From Methylocapsa sp. (lineage in GTDB: Bacteria > Pseudomonadota > Alphaproteobacteria > Rhizobiales > Beijerinckiaceae): a DNA stretch of 10,570 nt. Location: contig PLUZ01000275.1 of NCBI GenBank assembly GCA_003162995.1, forward strand, positions 1-10,570, written 5' to 3'. The position numbers and the translations under genes were made by a program. Positions within the stretch are counted from its first letter, which is position 1, and every line of letters starts with the position of its first letter. Positions 1-6,424 of the stretch are shown in pieces. Below the pieces are notes generated by a model, which was not told the DNA's origin, searched no databases, and saw only the letters and a program-made list of their open reading frames with translations.

Positions 1-1
1 G

Positions 2-556
2 ATCATCAAGGGATTCGAAGCGGATGACAGGGCTGCTTATGGGACGGCCAGCGGTGCCCCGAAGGTGCCGTTTTTCCGGTTTCCGGGCTTCGCCGACACG
101 CCAGAGCTCGTAGCTTTTCTGTCGGCCCGGAATATCGGGGTTTTCGGTGCCGATTTCTGGGGCTCGGACTGGCTAAATATGACGCCCGAGAAGGAACTCG
201 CTTTGATCCTCGCGCGGATTGAGCGTGAGAAACGCGGGATTTTGCTGCTGCACGATACCAAACAGCAGACCGCCGCCATGCTGCCAGCGCTTCTGCGCGA
301 ACTCAAACAACGCGGCTACAAAATTGTGGCGCTCGCGCCTGGCGTAAGCCCGCCTCCGACGCGGCCCGCGCCCGAAGGCTGGACCTCGGAGACGGACAAG
401 ATTATTGCCGATGTGTTTGCCAAGGCGCATCGGGTGGCCAAGCCTCGCGGCCTCCCCGGGGAAGGGATGCCACCGGTGCCGCCTTCGAACGCGCCTGGCA
501 CCGCCCCTCTGCCAGGCGAACCGCCAGCAAGCCCGCCGCTCGACATGCGAAAATGA
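2..556 (+). CDS. Polysaccharide deacetylase (NodB-fold), 3' part only
   Basis: This is the C-terminal part of a carbohydrate esterase 4 type deacetylase; the reading frame is open to the left edge and the start lies outside the window. Visible family motifs, in order, are RFPG (77-88, the conserved R-x-P motif of the NodB fold), a D-rich motif ending in SDW (152-172, the DxxDW motif) and ILLLHD (239-256, whose His belongs to the active site). The N-terminal metal-binding Asp and His-x-x-x-His motifs would lie upstream and cannot be checked. After the catalytic fold comes a Pro/Ala-rich tail of about 65 residues with no recognised domain. Members remove N- or O-acetyl groups from chitin-like, peptidoglycan or exopolysaccharide substrates, usually outside the cytoplasm; the substrate here is unknown. 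The glycosyltransferase further downstream fits a polysaccharide role, but the two are separated by a pseudogene. Confidence 0.88.
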   Translation: MIKGFEADDRAAYGTASGAPKVPFFRFPGFADTPELVAFLSARNIGVFGADFWGSDWLNMTPEKELALILARIEREKRGILLLHDTKQQTAAMLPALLRELKQRGYKIVALAPGVSPPPTRPAPEGWTSETDKIIADVFAKAHRVAKPRGLPGEGMPPVPPSNAPGTAPLPGEPPASPPLDMRK

Positions 557-806
557 TGGTGCGGCCAAGATGCCTTTAGGCACGTGACTAGCAGCGTTAA
601 GCGCTTGAGTTTACAGAAATTGTTGGAGCGGGGGAAGGGAACCCCCAGTAACAACTTTTACAGCGGCAAGCCTATCGCGCTCTTATGGTAACAACGCTGA
701 AGCCCACATAGCGCGTCTTGCCCTGACGAACTGCCTCGGCCCCCGTCGAGACACGCCTACGTTCAAAGCGCCGTCGCCGGCGGGATCCCGGGCCGGCCAT
801 GAGTCA
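557..806. other. Intergenic stretch with no recognised gene
   Basis: About 250 bases between the deacetylase stop and the aldo/keto reductase remnant. The frame of the remnant is open back to about 609, but its translation before about 815 does not resemble an aldo/keto reductase, and the other two + frames have stops near 692-717. The only structure seen is a 5-bp GGGGG/CCCCC hairpin at 630-646. It has no following T-run, so I do not call it a terminator. Confidence 0.5.
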
Positions 807-1070
807 ATGGGCGCAATGCTGCCGAAACGGTGGCTGCAAGCCCCCCTTTTGACGGCCGTGCAACAGGTGAAGCTTATGGCTGAAAGAGAAGCGGGCGTAA
901 GTTTAACCCAATTTGCACTTGCCTGGGTATTGCGCAGGCAAGAGGTGTCCTCGGCGATTATTGGAGCCACGCGTCCCGAACAAGTGGTAGAGAATGCCGC
1001 CGCGGCGGAGAAGGGAATTTCACCCGAGCTTTTCGCGAGGGCCGAGGAAATATTGGCGCCGTTTTGGTGA
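807..1070 (+). pseudogene. Aldo/keto reductase, C-terminal remnant
   Basis: The 87-residue product matches only the last quarter of an aldo/keto reductase (normally about 300-340 residues). The match includes the GVSLTQFALAWVLR helix and the SSAIIGATRPEQVVENA segment, which in intact enzymes forms the NADP(H)-binding C-terminal loop, and it ends in ILAPFW. The catalytic Asp-Tyr-Lys-His residues, all in the missing N-terminal part of the barrel, are absent, so the fragment cannot work as an oxidoreductase. Recognisable similarity begins only around 815-825, shortly after the ATG at 807, and sequence further upstream in the same frame is unrelated. A deletion or recombination has therefore removed the front of the gene. 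The remnant frame is intact, which suggests a fairly recent event. Whether it is translated is unknown. Confidence 0.75.
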
Positions 1071-1110
1071 GTCTTGAGTGTGTCTCTTCTGAATACGTTA
1101 CGGTGCTTAA

Positions 1111-2274
1111 ATGTCCGTTGATGGAGATTCGCGGCTTATCCGCGTCTTTGTTCATTTGTCTGTCACCTATGGTGCGAAAAGATGGCAAGACTTTTTTAAA
1201 AATGGAAAGCTTATAGGGATTAATGACCGGCTTCCCTATGGTTATTATAGAGCAGCCGGGGATGGCTGCCAGATAGTCTACTCGGAAGATAAGAAAGAGA
1301 ATCGGCTAGATCGGTCTTTCCGTCTTTGGATCAAATCCATCATTGGAGTCGATCTTGTCCACGCATGGCGCAATCGGAAAGGAATTTACGATTCCGATAT
1401 CGTTTGGACTCATACGGAGCTGCAATATATTGCCGTCTTAATACTATTTCAGATTCTCTTTTGGAAACCTCGGCCAAAACTGATTGCGCAAAGCGTATGG
1501 TTATATGACCGTTGGCAGGATTTGGGTTTGATAAAGCGATGGGCTTTTTCCCGGTTGATCGCGAAAGCCGATATTCTCACGGTATTGTCCGCGGAAAATC
1601 TCAAAGTCGCGCGCACCCTATTCCCGCATATTCGTTCCGAGTTCATCCCGTTCGGTATCAATGTCGACGAATTGGCTCCTTTGAAGAAGGAAAAAATTCA
1701 CCATCCGGTCAGAATCCTTTCAATCGGCAATGATCCGCACCGCGATTGGCAAATTCTGATTCAATCGGTAAAAGACTTACCGGATTGCCATCTCAAAATT
1801 GCGTCATGGAAGTTGAATAAGGAAGTTATAAAAGATTACAATAACATAGAACTCCTACATATAAGCACGGATAGTAAATTATTTTCTGCCTACGAATGGG
1901 CAGATATTATTTTATTAACAATAAAGCCAAATCTCCATGCTTCTGGAATAACTGTACTGCAAGAGGCGGCCGTCCTCGGAATTGCTACCATCTGCAGCGA
2001 TATTGGCGGATTGAAAGCATATTTTTCGGATGAAGAAGTTTACTTCATACCTCATGGGGACGCTTCGGAAATTCAGAAAGCCATCGCAACACTCGCCGGC
2101 GACGATCAATTGCGCTGGCGCTTGGCCGAGCGTGCGCAGGCCCGGATGCGTCCTGGTGATCTCAGCTCACGATCCTACGCGCGCAGACATGCCGAGCTCT
2201 CAAGGGAACTGCTGGCGCGGGAGCCGGTCCCGGCGGCCTCTTCCAACACGGCTGGCAGCCGCCCAATATCTTGA
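1111..2274 (+). CDS. GT-B glycosyltransferase (family 1 / GT4-like)
   Basis: The 387-residue product has the two-domain plan of a GT4-like glycosyltransferase, which transfers a sugar from a nucleotide-sugar donor to a growing glycan at the cytoplasmic membrane face. A hydrophobic stretch at residues 107-118 may help membrane association. The interdomain segment FIPFGINVD (168-176) precedes the C-terminal donor domain (RILSIGN at 201-207). The donor-site signature reads HASGITVLQEAAVLG (276-290), followed by SDIGGLKAYF. The second Glu of the usual EX7E motif is present (E285), but the first is Ala277. No clear ribosome binding site precedes the ATG at 1111. Base use changes sharply: I count 19/60 G+C at 1801-1860 and 18/60 at 1861-1920, but 40/60 at 2101-2160, so the last 60 or so residues are encoded by DNA of different composition. 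Acceptor and sugar are unknown. Confidence 0.87.
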   Translation: MSVDGDSRLIRVFVHLSVTYGAKRWQDFFKNGKLIGINDRLPYGYYRAAGDGCQIVYSEDKKENRLDRSFRLWIKSIIGVDLVHAWRNRKGIYDSDIVWTHTELQYIAVLILFQILFWKPRPKLIAQSVWLYDRWQDLGLIKRWAFSRLIAKADILTVLSAENLKVARTLFPHIRSEFIPFGINVDELAPLKKEKIHHPVRILSIGNDPHRDWQILIQSVKDLPDCHLKIASWKLNKEVIKDYNNIELLHISTDSKLFSAYEWADIILLTIKPNLHASGITVLQEAAVLGIATICSDIGGLKAYFSDEEVYFIPHGDASEIQKAIATLAGDDQLRWRLAERAQARMRPGDLSSRSYARRHAELSRELLAREPVPAASSNTAGSRPIS

Positions 2275-2309
2275 TTTGCGCAGAACAGGATGACGTCTTG
2301 TAATCGGGT

Positions 2310-3053
2310 TTAGGGAGTCCCTGGCGGCAATAAATCGAGAGCGTCGTCTTCCTTAAGGCATGTGCCGCTCTGCCGGATCGTCCGGGCAAGCCCCATGATG
2401 GCGAGGATGCGCCGGCTCGCCTCGTCCAAGGAAAGTCCTTGGCCGCGAATATTCGAGACGCAATTGCGGTTCGCGTCCCGTGTCACACCGGGCTTCGGAT
2501 CAAAGGTAATATAGGCGCCCATGCTATCGCAGGCGGAAAGGCCAGGGCGCTCTCCGATGAGGACGACGGCAAGCGCCGCCCCTTGTCTTGCCGCGATGTC
2601 GTCTCCCAGTGCAACGCGCGCCTGGAGTGCCACGGCTGGCGGGGCAAAAACAAAATTTGGTGCAGCCAAAAGCATTTTGCACAGTGACGCCGCTTGGGCT
2701 TGTATGGCGCCGGCGGAAAGCCCGTCGGCGATGACGATCGCGGCATCATAGGGGCCAGGCGAAAGAGCTTGCAGGGAGTCTCGCGCGAGGCGGCGGCCAA
2801 GATCCGGTCTCTGCAGGAAAGTCGCCCGGTCGGGCGCGGCACTTCGCACGAGCACCGGGCGCCAGGCGGCAAGTTCGGCGAGAAGAGCTGCACTGTCGAG
2901 ATTTGCCCAGACCGCATCGCGGGCGCGGGCATGCGCGAGATCGAATTCGAGCAAACGGTGCGTCGGCAGTCCATCGCCCACGCGGCCGAGCGCAATGCGG
3001 GCGGGCGTCACGCGGCGCAGATAATCCCAGAAGTCTCCAGGAGGCCGCATCAT
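2310..3053 (-). CDS. eutC: Ethanolamine ammonia-lyase small subunit EutC
   Basis: EutC is the light chain of adenosylcobalamin-dependent ethanolamine ammonia-lyase, which splits ethanolamine into acetaldehyde and ammonia; with EutB it forms the cobalamin-binding site. The 247-residue product shows the typical start DFWDYLRRVTPARIALGRVG, the LEFDLAHARARDAVW helix, VIADGLSA, LIGERPGLSACDSMGAYITF and the C-terminal DANRNCVSNIRGQGL signature. Its length is close to that of short proteobacterial EutC proteins. The start is the ATG at 3053, which overlaps the eutB stop codon as ATGA, so translation is probably coupled; a second ATG follows immediately at 3050. The frame stays open further upstream through eutB, but that extension is a shadow of eutB and has no EutC character. 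The gene ends 35 bases from the convergent glycosyltransferase stop, and I see no clear terminator between them. Confidence 0.95.
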   Translation of the reverse strand: MMRPPGDFWDYLRRVTPARIALGRVGDGLPTHRLLEFDLAHARARDAVWANLDSAALLAELAAWRPVLVRSAAPDRATFLQRPDLGRRLARDSLQALSPGPYDAAIVIADGLSAGAIQAQAASLCKMLLAAPNFVFAPPAVALQARVALGDDIAARQGAALAVVLIGERPGLSACDSMGAYITFDPKPGVTRDANRNCVSNIRGQGLSLDEASRRILAIMGLARTIRQSGTCLKEDDALDLLPPGTP

Positions 3054-4432
3054 AGCACCGAAGCGAGCAAGCGGGCGGCGCCTCCGGAAAGGCTCGGCCG
3101 GATTCGAGACTCCACGTCCATGATTCCGAAGGCCTTGAGCCAGGCCTCGAACTCCGGTGCCGGCAGCAAGCCCAGCACCCTGCGCACATAAAGTGCATCG
3201 TGGTAAGAGGTCGATTGATAGCCGAGCATGATGTCGTCGGCCCCGGGAACGCCCATGATATAATTGCAACCGGCGACGCAAAGGAGCGTCAGGAGAGTGT
3301 CCATATCGTCCTGATCGGCCTCGGCGTGGTTGGTGTAGCAAACATCGGCACCCATCGGCAGGCCCATCAACTTGCCGCAGAAATGATCCTCTAGCCCCGC
3401 GCGGATGATTTCCTTGCCGTCGTAGAGATATTCAGGGCCAATAAAACCGACGACCGTGTTGACCAGCAATGGCGCATAGCGGCGCGCGACCGCATAGGCG
3501 CGTGCTTCCATCGTTTGCTGATCGACGCCGTGATGCGCTTGCGCCGACAATGCCGCGCCTTGGCCGGTCTCGAAATACATGAGATTGGCGCCGGCCGGCG
3601 CGCGCCCCAACGCCTTTATTCCTTGATGGGCTTCGTCCAGTAAGGCCAGAGTCACGCCGAAGGCGCCATTGGCTGCTTCCGACCCCGCGATCGACTGAAA
3701 AACAAGATCGACCGGGCCTCTCCTATTCATGACTTCCAAGAGTGTCGTGACATGCGCAAGCACACAGGATTGCATGGGAATTTCGAAGCGCAAGCGCAGT
3801 TCCTCGATTCGCTCAAGAAGCAGCAGCGTCCGCTTGGTACTATCCGAGGCCGGATTGATTCCGACACAGGCATCGCCGCAGCCATACATGAGTCCATCGA
3901 GAATGGCCGCGCCGATGCCGGCGAGATCATCCGCCGGGTGATTGGGCTGGATACGCACGCAAAGACGCCCCGGCAAGCCGATAGTGGTGCGAAACCGCGT
4001 CACGACCGAAATCTTTTTCGCAACGGCGATCAAATCCTGGTTGCGCATGAGTTTCGACACCGCCGCCGCCATTTCCGGCGTGATGCCCGGCGCCAGGCGG
4101 GCGAGCGATTCTCCCGTCGCTTCGTCGGATAAAAGAAAATCGCGAAAATCCCCGGCGGTCATGGCGGCGATTGGGGCAAAGGCTCGTTTGTCGTGCGTAT
4201 CGAGAACGAGCCGCGTCACCTCGTCCATCTCGTAAGGCACCACGGCCTCGTCGAGAAAGCGCGCAAGTGGCAGATCGGCCAGCGCCATGCGTGCCGCGAC
4301 GCGCTCTTCGCCGCTTTCCGCCGCAAGCCCGGCGAGCCTATCCCCCGCGCGATCCGGCGAGGCGCGCGCGAGGAGTTGCCGCAAATCGTCAAAGACGTAA
4401 TGTGTGCCGCCAGCGTTGCTTCGATAAAGCAT
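3050..4432 (-). CDS. eutB: Ethanolamine ammonia-lyase large subunit EutB
   Basis: EutB is the catalytic TIM-barrel subunit of ethanolamine ammonia-lyase and acts with EutC in the cytoplasm. The product is 460 residues, close to the roughly 453 of the enterobacterial enzyme. It begins with the family pattern around GGTHYVFDDLRQLLA and carries RIQPNHPADD at 160-169. Residues I recall as substrate-binding in the E. coli/Salmonella enzyme appear in place: Arg160, Gln162 and Asn193 at the same numbers, and Glu288 (in MYFETGQG) and Asp363 (in GADVCYTNH) one position later. I see no frameshift or missing block. The ATG at 4432 is preceded by AGGAAG at suitable spacing. The gene is first in a two-gene operon with eutC. 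No eut shell-protein, aldehyde dehydrogenase, permease or reactivase gene is visible nearby, so this is the stand-alone type of ethanolamine use as far as the window shows. Confidence 0.97.
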   Translation of the reverse strand: MLYRSNAGGTHYVFDDLRQLLARASPDRAGDRLAGLAAESGEERVAARMALADLPLARFLDEAVVPYEMDEVTRLVLDTHDKRAFAPIAAMTAGDFRDFLLSDEATGESLARLAPGITPEMAAAVSKLMRNQDLIAVAKKISVVTRFRTTIGLPGRLCVRIQPNHPADDLAGIGAAILDGLMYGCGDACVGINPASDSTKRTLLLLERIEELRLRFEIPMQSCVLAHVTTLLEVMNRRGPVDLVFQSIAGSEAANGAFGVTLALLDEAHQGIKALGRAPAGANLMYFETGQGAALSAQAHHGVDQQTMEARAYAVARRYAPLLVNTVVGFIGPEYLYDGKEIIRAGLEDHFCGKLMGLPMGADVCYTNHAEADQDDMDTLLTLLCVAGCNYIMGVPGADDIMLGYQSTSYHDALYVRRVLGLLPAPEFEAWLKAFGIMDVESRIRPSLSGGAARLLASVL

Positions 4433-4465
4433 GAAACTTCCTGTTCACCAGGACGTTATACTCCC

Positions 4466-4506
4466 ATTATACAGTATGCCGGAGCGGACCGATACGTCCT
4501 CCGGCA
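4466..4506 (-). promoter_or_regulatory. Candidate eutBC promoter with inverted-repeat operator
   Basis: Reading leftwards, a perfect TATAAT (complement of 4466-4471) lies about 33 bases before the eutB start. Directly upstream is a perfect inverted repeat, TGCCGGAG-N14-CTCCGGCA (4477-4506), which covers the place where a -35 box would sit. No sequence resembling TTGACA is found at 16-18 bases spacing. A weak promoter that depends on an activator, or is blocked by a repressor bound to the repeat, would explain this. The regulator is not in the window. This call rests on pattern reading only. Confidence 0.45.
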
Positions 4507-4829
4507 GGTCTTGTAAACCGCCCGCGCTTCAACGCCAAGAGCGTGTGCCCTTCACATGGAATTGCGCGATTGCAATGGAAGCTATAGAATTCATATAGTT
4601 GTAGCATATTCTTAAACAAAAAGAGGATAGGTTTAGTGAGGACATGTTCCAGGCACGGCAGTAGACGGAGTATGGCTAATCTCGCAATCGCGAGGGGCTC
4701 GGCGCTTGCCGCTGGGTAAGGCACGGCGGGCCAAAGGCTCACGCTTATTTGAATAAAAATTCGCAACCTTTAACGCTGCCAAACATTACCTACATTAAGG
4801 CGGACGGTTATTTTAAAAGAGAGGAACTA
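4507..4829. other. Divergent intergenic region between eutB and the KGG gene
   Basis: No gene is supported here. The open frame on the - strand (4766-4467) resembles no family and runs through the candidate eut promoter. A possible promoter for the rightward gene is TTGCAA (4570-4575), 18 bases, then TATAGT (4594-4599), which would leave a long leader; this is weak. A short hairpin CTCGC-AATC-GCGAG lies at 4681-4694. I saw no GGAAC...CGTT-type general stress (EcfG) promoter on the + strand and no cobalamin-riboswitch B12 box on the eut leader strand. Confidence 0.4.
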
Positions 4830-5126
4830 ATGAGCGCTTCAATGGAAACTTCGAAGAAGTCGCCTGCCTCGACGCGGGGATTCGCCTCGATGGATCCCGA
4901 GAAACAGCGGGCGATCGCGCGCAAGGGCGGCGAGAGCGTTCCCCACGAAAAGCGGAGTTTTTCGCAAAACCCGCGGTTGGCGGCCGAAGCCGGCCGCAAG
5001 GGCGGACAAAGCGTGAATCCGAACAAGCGCAGCTTTTCGCGGAATCACACCCTCGCATCCGAAGCTGGCCGCAAGGGCGGGCATGCTTCTCATGGCGGCC
5101 CGAGAAAACCCGCGGCCGAGGAGTGA
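4830..5126 (+). CDS. KGG-motif stress-induced protein (YciG/Con-10-like)
   Basis: A small, very hydrophilic, basic protein of 98 residues with three copies of the R-K-G-G motif at residues 31-34, 56-59 and 81-84, each exactly 25 residues apart. The first is preceded by the usual FASMDPEKQRAIA block, and each spacer contains a KRSFS sequence (residues around 42 and 67). This is the layout of the bacterial KGG family, which includes E. coli YciG and resembles fungal conidiation protein 10. Members are commonly induced by stress; their molecular role is not established, and they are probably disordered. The ATG at 4830 is preferred because GAGGA lies 5 bases upstream and the family begins near here. 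The frame stays open back to a TTG at 4749, but that extension shows no family likeness. The gene stands alone and ends in its own intrinsic terminator. Confidence 0.9.
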   Translation: MSASMETSKKSPASTRGFASMDPEKQRAIARKGGESVPHEKRSFSQNPRLAAEAGRKGGQSVNPNKRSFSRNHTLASEAGRKGGHASHGGPRKPAAEE

Positions 5127-5145
5127 TAGCAAAAGCCAGTATGGA

Positions 5146-5180
5146 AGCGCGGCGGGTTCCCCCAGCCGCCGCGCTTTTTT
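5146..5180 (+). terminator. Rho-independent terminator of the KGG gene
   Basis: A perfect 10-bp, almost all-GC stem (AGCGCGGCGG at 5146-5155, CCGCCGCGCT at 5166-5175) with a 10-base loop is followed by a run of six T (5175-5180). It starts 19 bases after the KGG stop codon. The convergent gene ends at 5202, so the hairpin may also slow leftward transcription, although no T-run follows the stem on that strand. Confidence 0.92.
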
Positions 5181-5201
5181 CTGCAAATAAAAAAGCGTGA
5201 G

Positions 5202-5984
5202 TCACATTTTTTTCAAAGTGAGGCTTTTGCCTTCCTTTGGATCTTTTTTCCAGGTGCCGTCCGGTTGCGCGTCGAGATGGGTTTTGTGCCCCTTGCGTGC
5301 GGTCAATACGAGGCGGCCATTGACGATTTGCCAGCCGACCGGATCAAAAATCACGATCCCTTGGTCACGGCAACCAGGCGCGAGAGAAGCCTTCTGGCCA
5401 CCTGACGCCTTCGCCTGTTTGTCCAAGGTCAGCATGCATCCGGTATCCTTGCCGCCGTCGCGCAAGATGGAATAACGCCCCGCCATGTCAGCGGCGGCCG
5501 CTGGGACATCCTGCTTGGTTGCGACGACGGCGGGTGCGGTGCCCGCGCCGCCCTGATTTACAACGAGGTTATTTTTTTGCGGCGCACCTTGTAGGGAAGC
5601 CAGCCGGTAAACCTCGCTTTGCGCCCCGCTGGCTATGAATGCGGCAGCGTCCGCCGCCGTGAAATCGAGAACTGTCTGGCCAATACTATCAAAGAGATCG
5701 AGATGGCCATCACCGGTCAACGCCCACACATCGACGGGGCTCCGGACTGGAAGTACCTTAACACAAGCGAAAGGGATCGTGATTTGCTGGCGCCCCGTAT
5801 TGGACTGCCCCGCGGGCAGCGCAATCCGGCACTTGCTGTTAGTGTCGCCAATAGACAAATCCCAGACGCCGGCGGGATCTTGGACTCGTGCCGAAGGCAT
5901 GGCGGCGCGCACCGCCGACCCTGCCAGAATGCTGCCGGCAATGATGAGACAGCGCCAGCCATGCCGCCACCGCATATTTCGCAC
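5202..5984 (-). CDS. Secreted protein with two tandem AprI/Inh-like domains
   Basis: The 260-residue product starts with a signal peptide: basic residues, a hydrophobic core LIIAGSILAGSAV (13-25), then likely cleavage after AVRA (residue 27). Two domains resembling the AprI/Inh metalloprotease-inhibitor beta-barrel follow, at about 36-130 and 166-260, joined by an Ala/Gln/Asn-rich linker. Domain 1 has Cys52, Cys74 and Trp87; domain 2 has Cys183, Cys205 and Trp218. The spacings (22, then 13) are identical, which points to internal duplication with one disulfide per domain. Known Inh proteins bind serralysin-type zinc proteases in the periplasm with an N-terminal strand; no such protease is in the window, so inhibition is not shown. 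The start is the GTG at 5984 or the ATG three codons later at 5975. Transcribed alone, convergent with the KGG gene. Confidence 0.82.
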   Translation of the reverse strand: MRNMRWRHGWRCLIIAGSILAGSAVRAAMPSARVQDPAGVWDLSIGDTNSKCRIALPAGQSNTGRQQITIPFACVKVLPVRSPVDVWALTGDGHLDLFDSIGQTVLDFTAADAAAFIASGAQSEVYRLASLQGAPQKNNLVVNQGGAGTAPAVVATKQDVPAAAADMAGRYSILRDGGKDTGCMLTLDKQAKASGGQKASLAPGCRDQGIVIFDPVGWQIVNGRLVLTARKGHKTHLDAQPDGTWKKDPKEGKSLTLKKM

Positions 5985-6009
5985 CCGAAAAACCTTTCGC
6001 GCTGGCGCC

Positions 6010-6424
6010 GGTAAAATTCCCGCGCGTCCCTATCGACAATAGTCTACATCCAGCCTCGTAAGGCAAGTCTGAAACCAAGCAGCTTGCAAACAAAGAGTCA
6101 TTTGCCGCTTGGCAAACGCGAAAAAGCCCTCGGGAGCAACGCCATCCTAGAGTAAGATGATTCGAATAAGAATCGATGGCTCACCGTATCTTATTGATTT
6201 AACATATGATCTTATCCAAAAAGTTTGCAACTATCGATTCACAGAAGCATCCAATTGACGCCGGTCATGTTCAAGATGCGCGCAGGGTTGACGCCTGTAA
6301 AACGGCGGTTCCGCGGCGGTGCGGCGCAATGACGTTTACCGTCTGTCCTGATATGGTATTAGCTAAGAGGCACGATTTTCCCGTTAGCAAGCCATGAAAG
6401 CGGCTGGTTTCCAGGTTTTCTCAT
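6010..6424. other. Divergent intergenic region upstream of the DUF3108 gene
   Basis: This stretch separates the leftward Inh-like gene from the rightward DUF3108 gene and probably holds both promoters, but no convincing -35/-10 pair was found. It contains a TTTGCC-GCTT-GGCAAA inverted repeat (6101-6116), GATTC-N6-GAATC (6159-6174), two ATCTTA copies 21 bases apart (6188-6193, 6209-6214) in an AT-rich patch, and two TTGACGCC copies exactly 33 bases apart (6255-6262, 6288-6295). A 63-codon open frame at 6206-6397 has no recognised family and I do not call it a gene. Confidence 0.4.

Noticed and set aside
630-646. GGGGG/CCCCC hairpin after the deacetylase gene
   Set aside because: The stem is only 5 bp, lies 74 bases from the stop codon and has no T-run, so a terminator call is not supported.
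3054-3341. N-terminal extension of the eutC frame to 3341
   Set aside because: The extension overlaps eutB and is Arg-rich shadow sequence, while the family start and the ATGA overlap place the eutC start at 3053.
4565-4692. 9-bp inverted match CGCGATTGC (4565-4573) / GCAATCGCG (4684-4692)
   Set aside because: A 9-bp match over 119 bases within a 400-base region is close to what chance gives.
4467-4766. Open frame of 99 codons on - upstream of eutB
   Set aside because: It has no recognisable family and runs through the candidate eut promoter and inverted repeat.
4749-4829. Longer KGG protein starting at TTG 4749
   Set aside because: The extra 27 residues show no family likeness, and the good ribosome binding site lies before ATG 4830.
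6206-6397. Open frame of 63 codons on + upstream of the DUF3108 gene
   Set aside because: There is no ribosome binding site or family likeness, and it lies in the AT-rich divergent promoter region.
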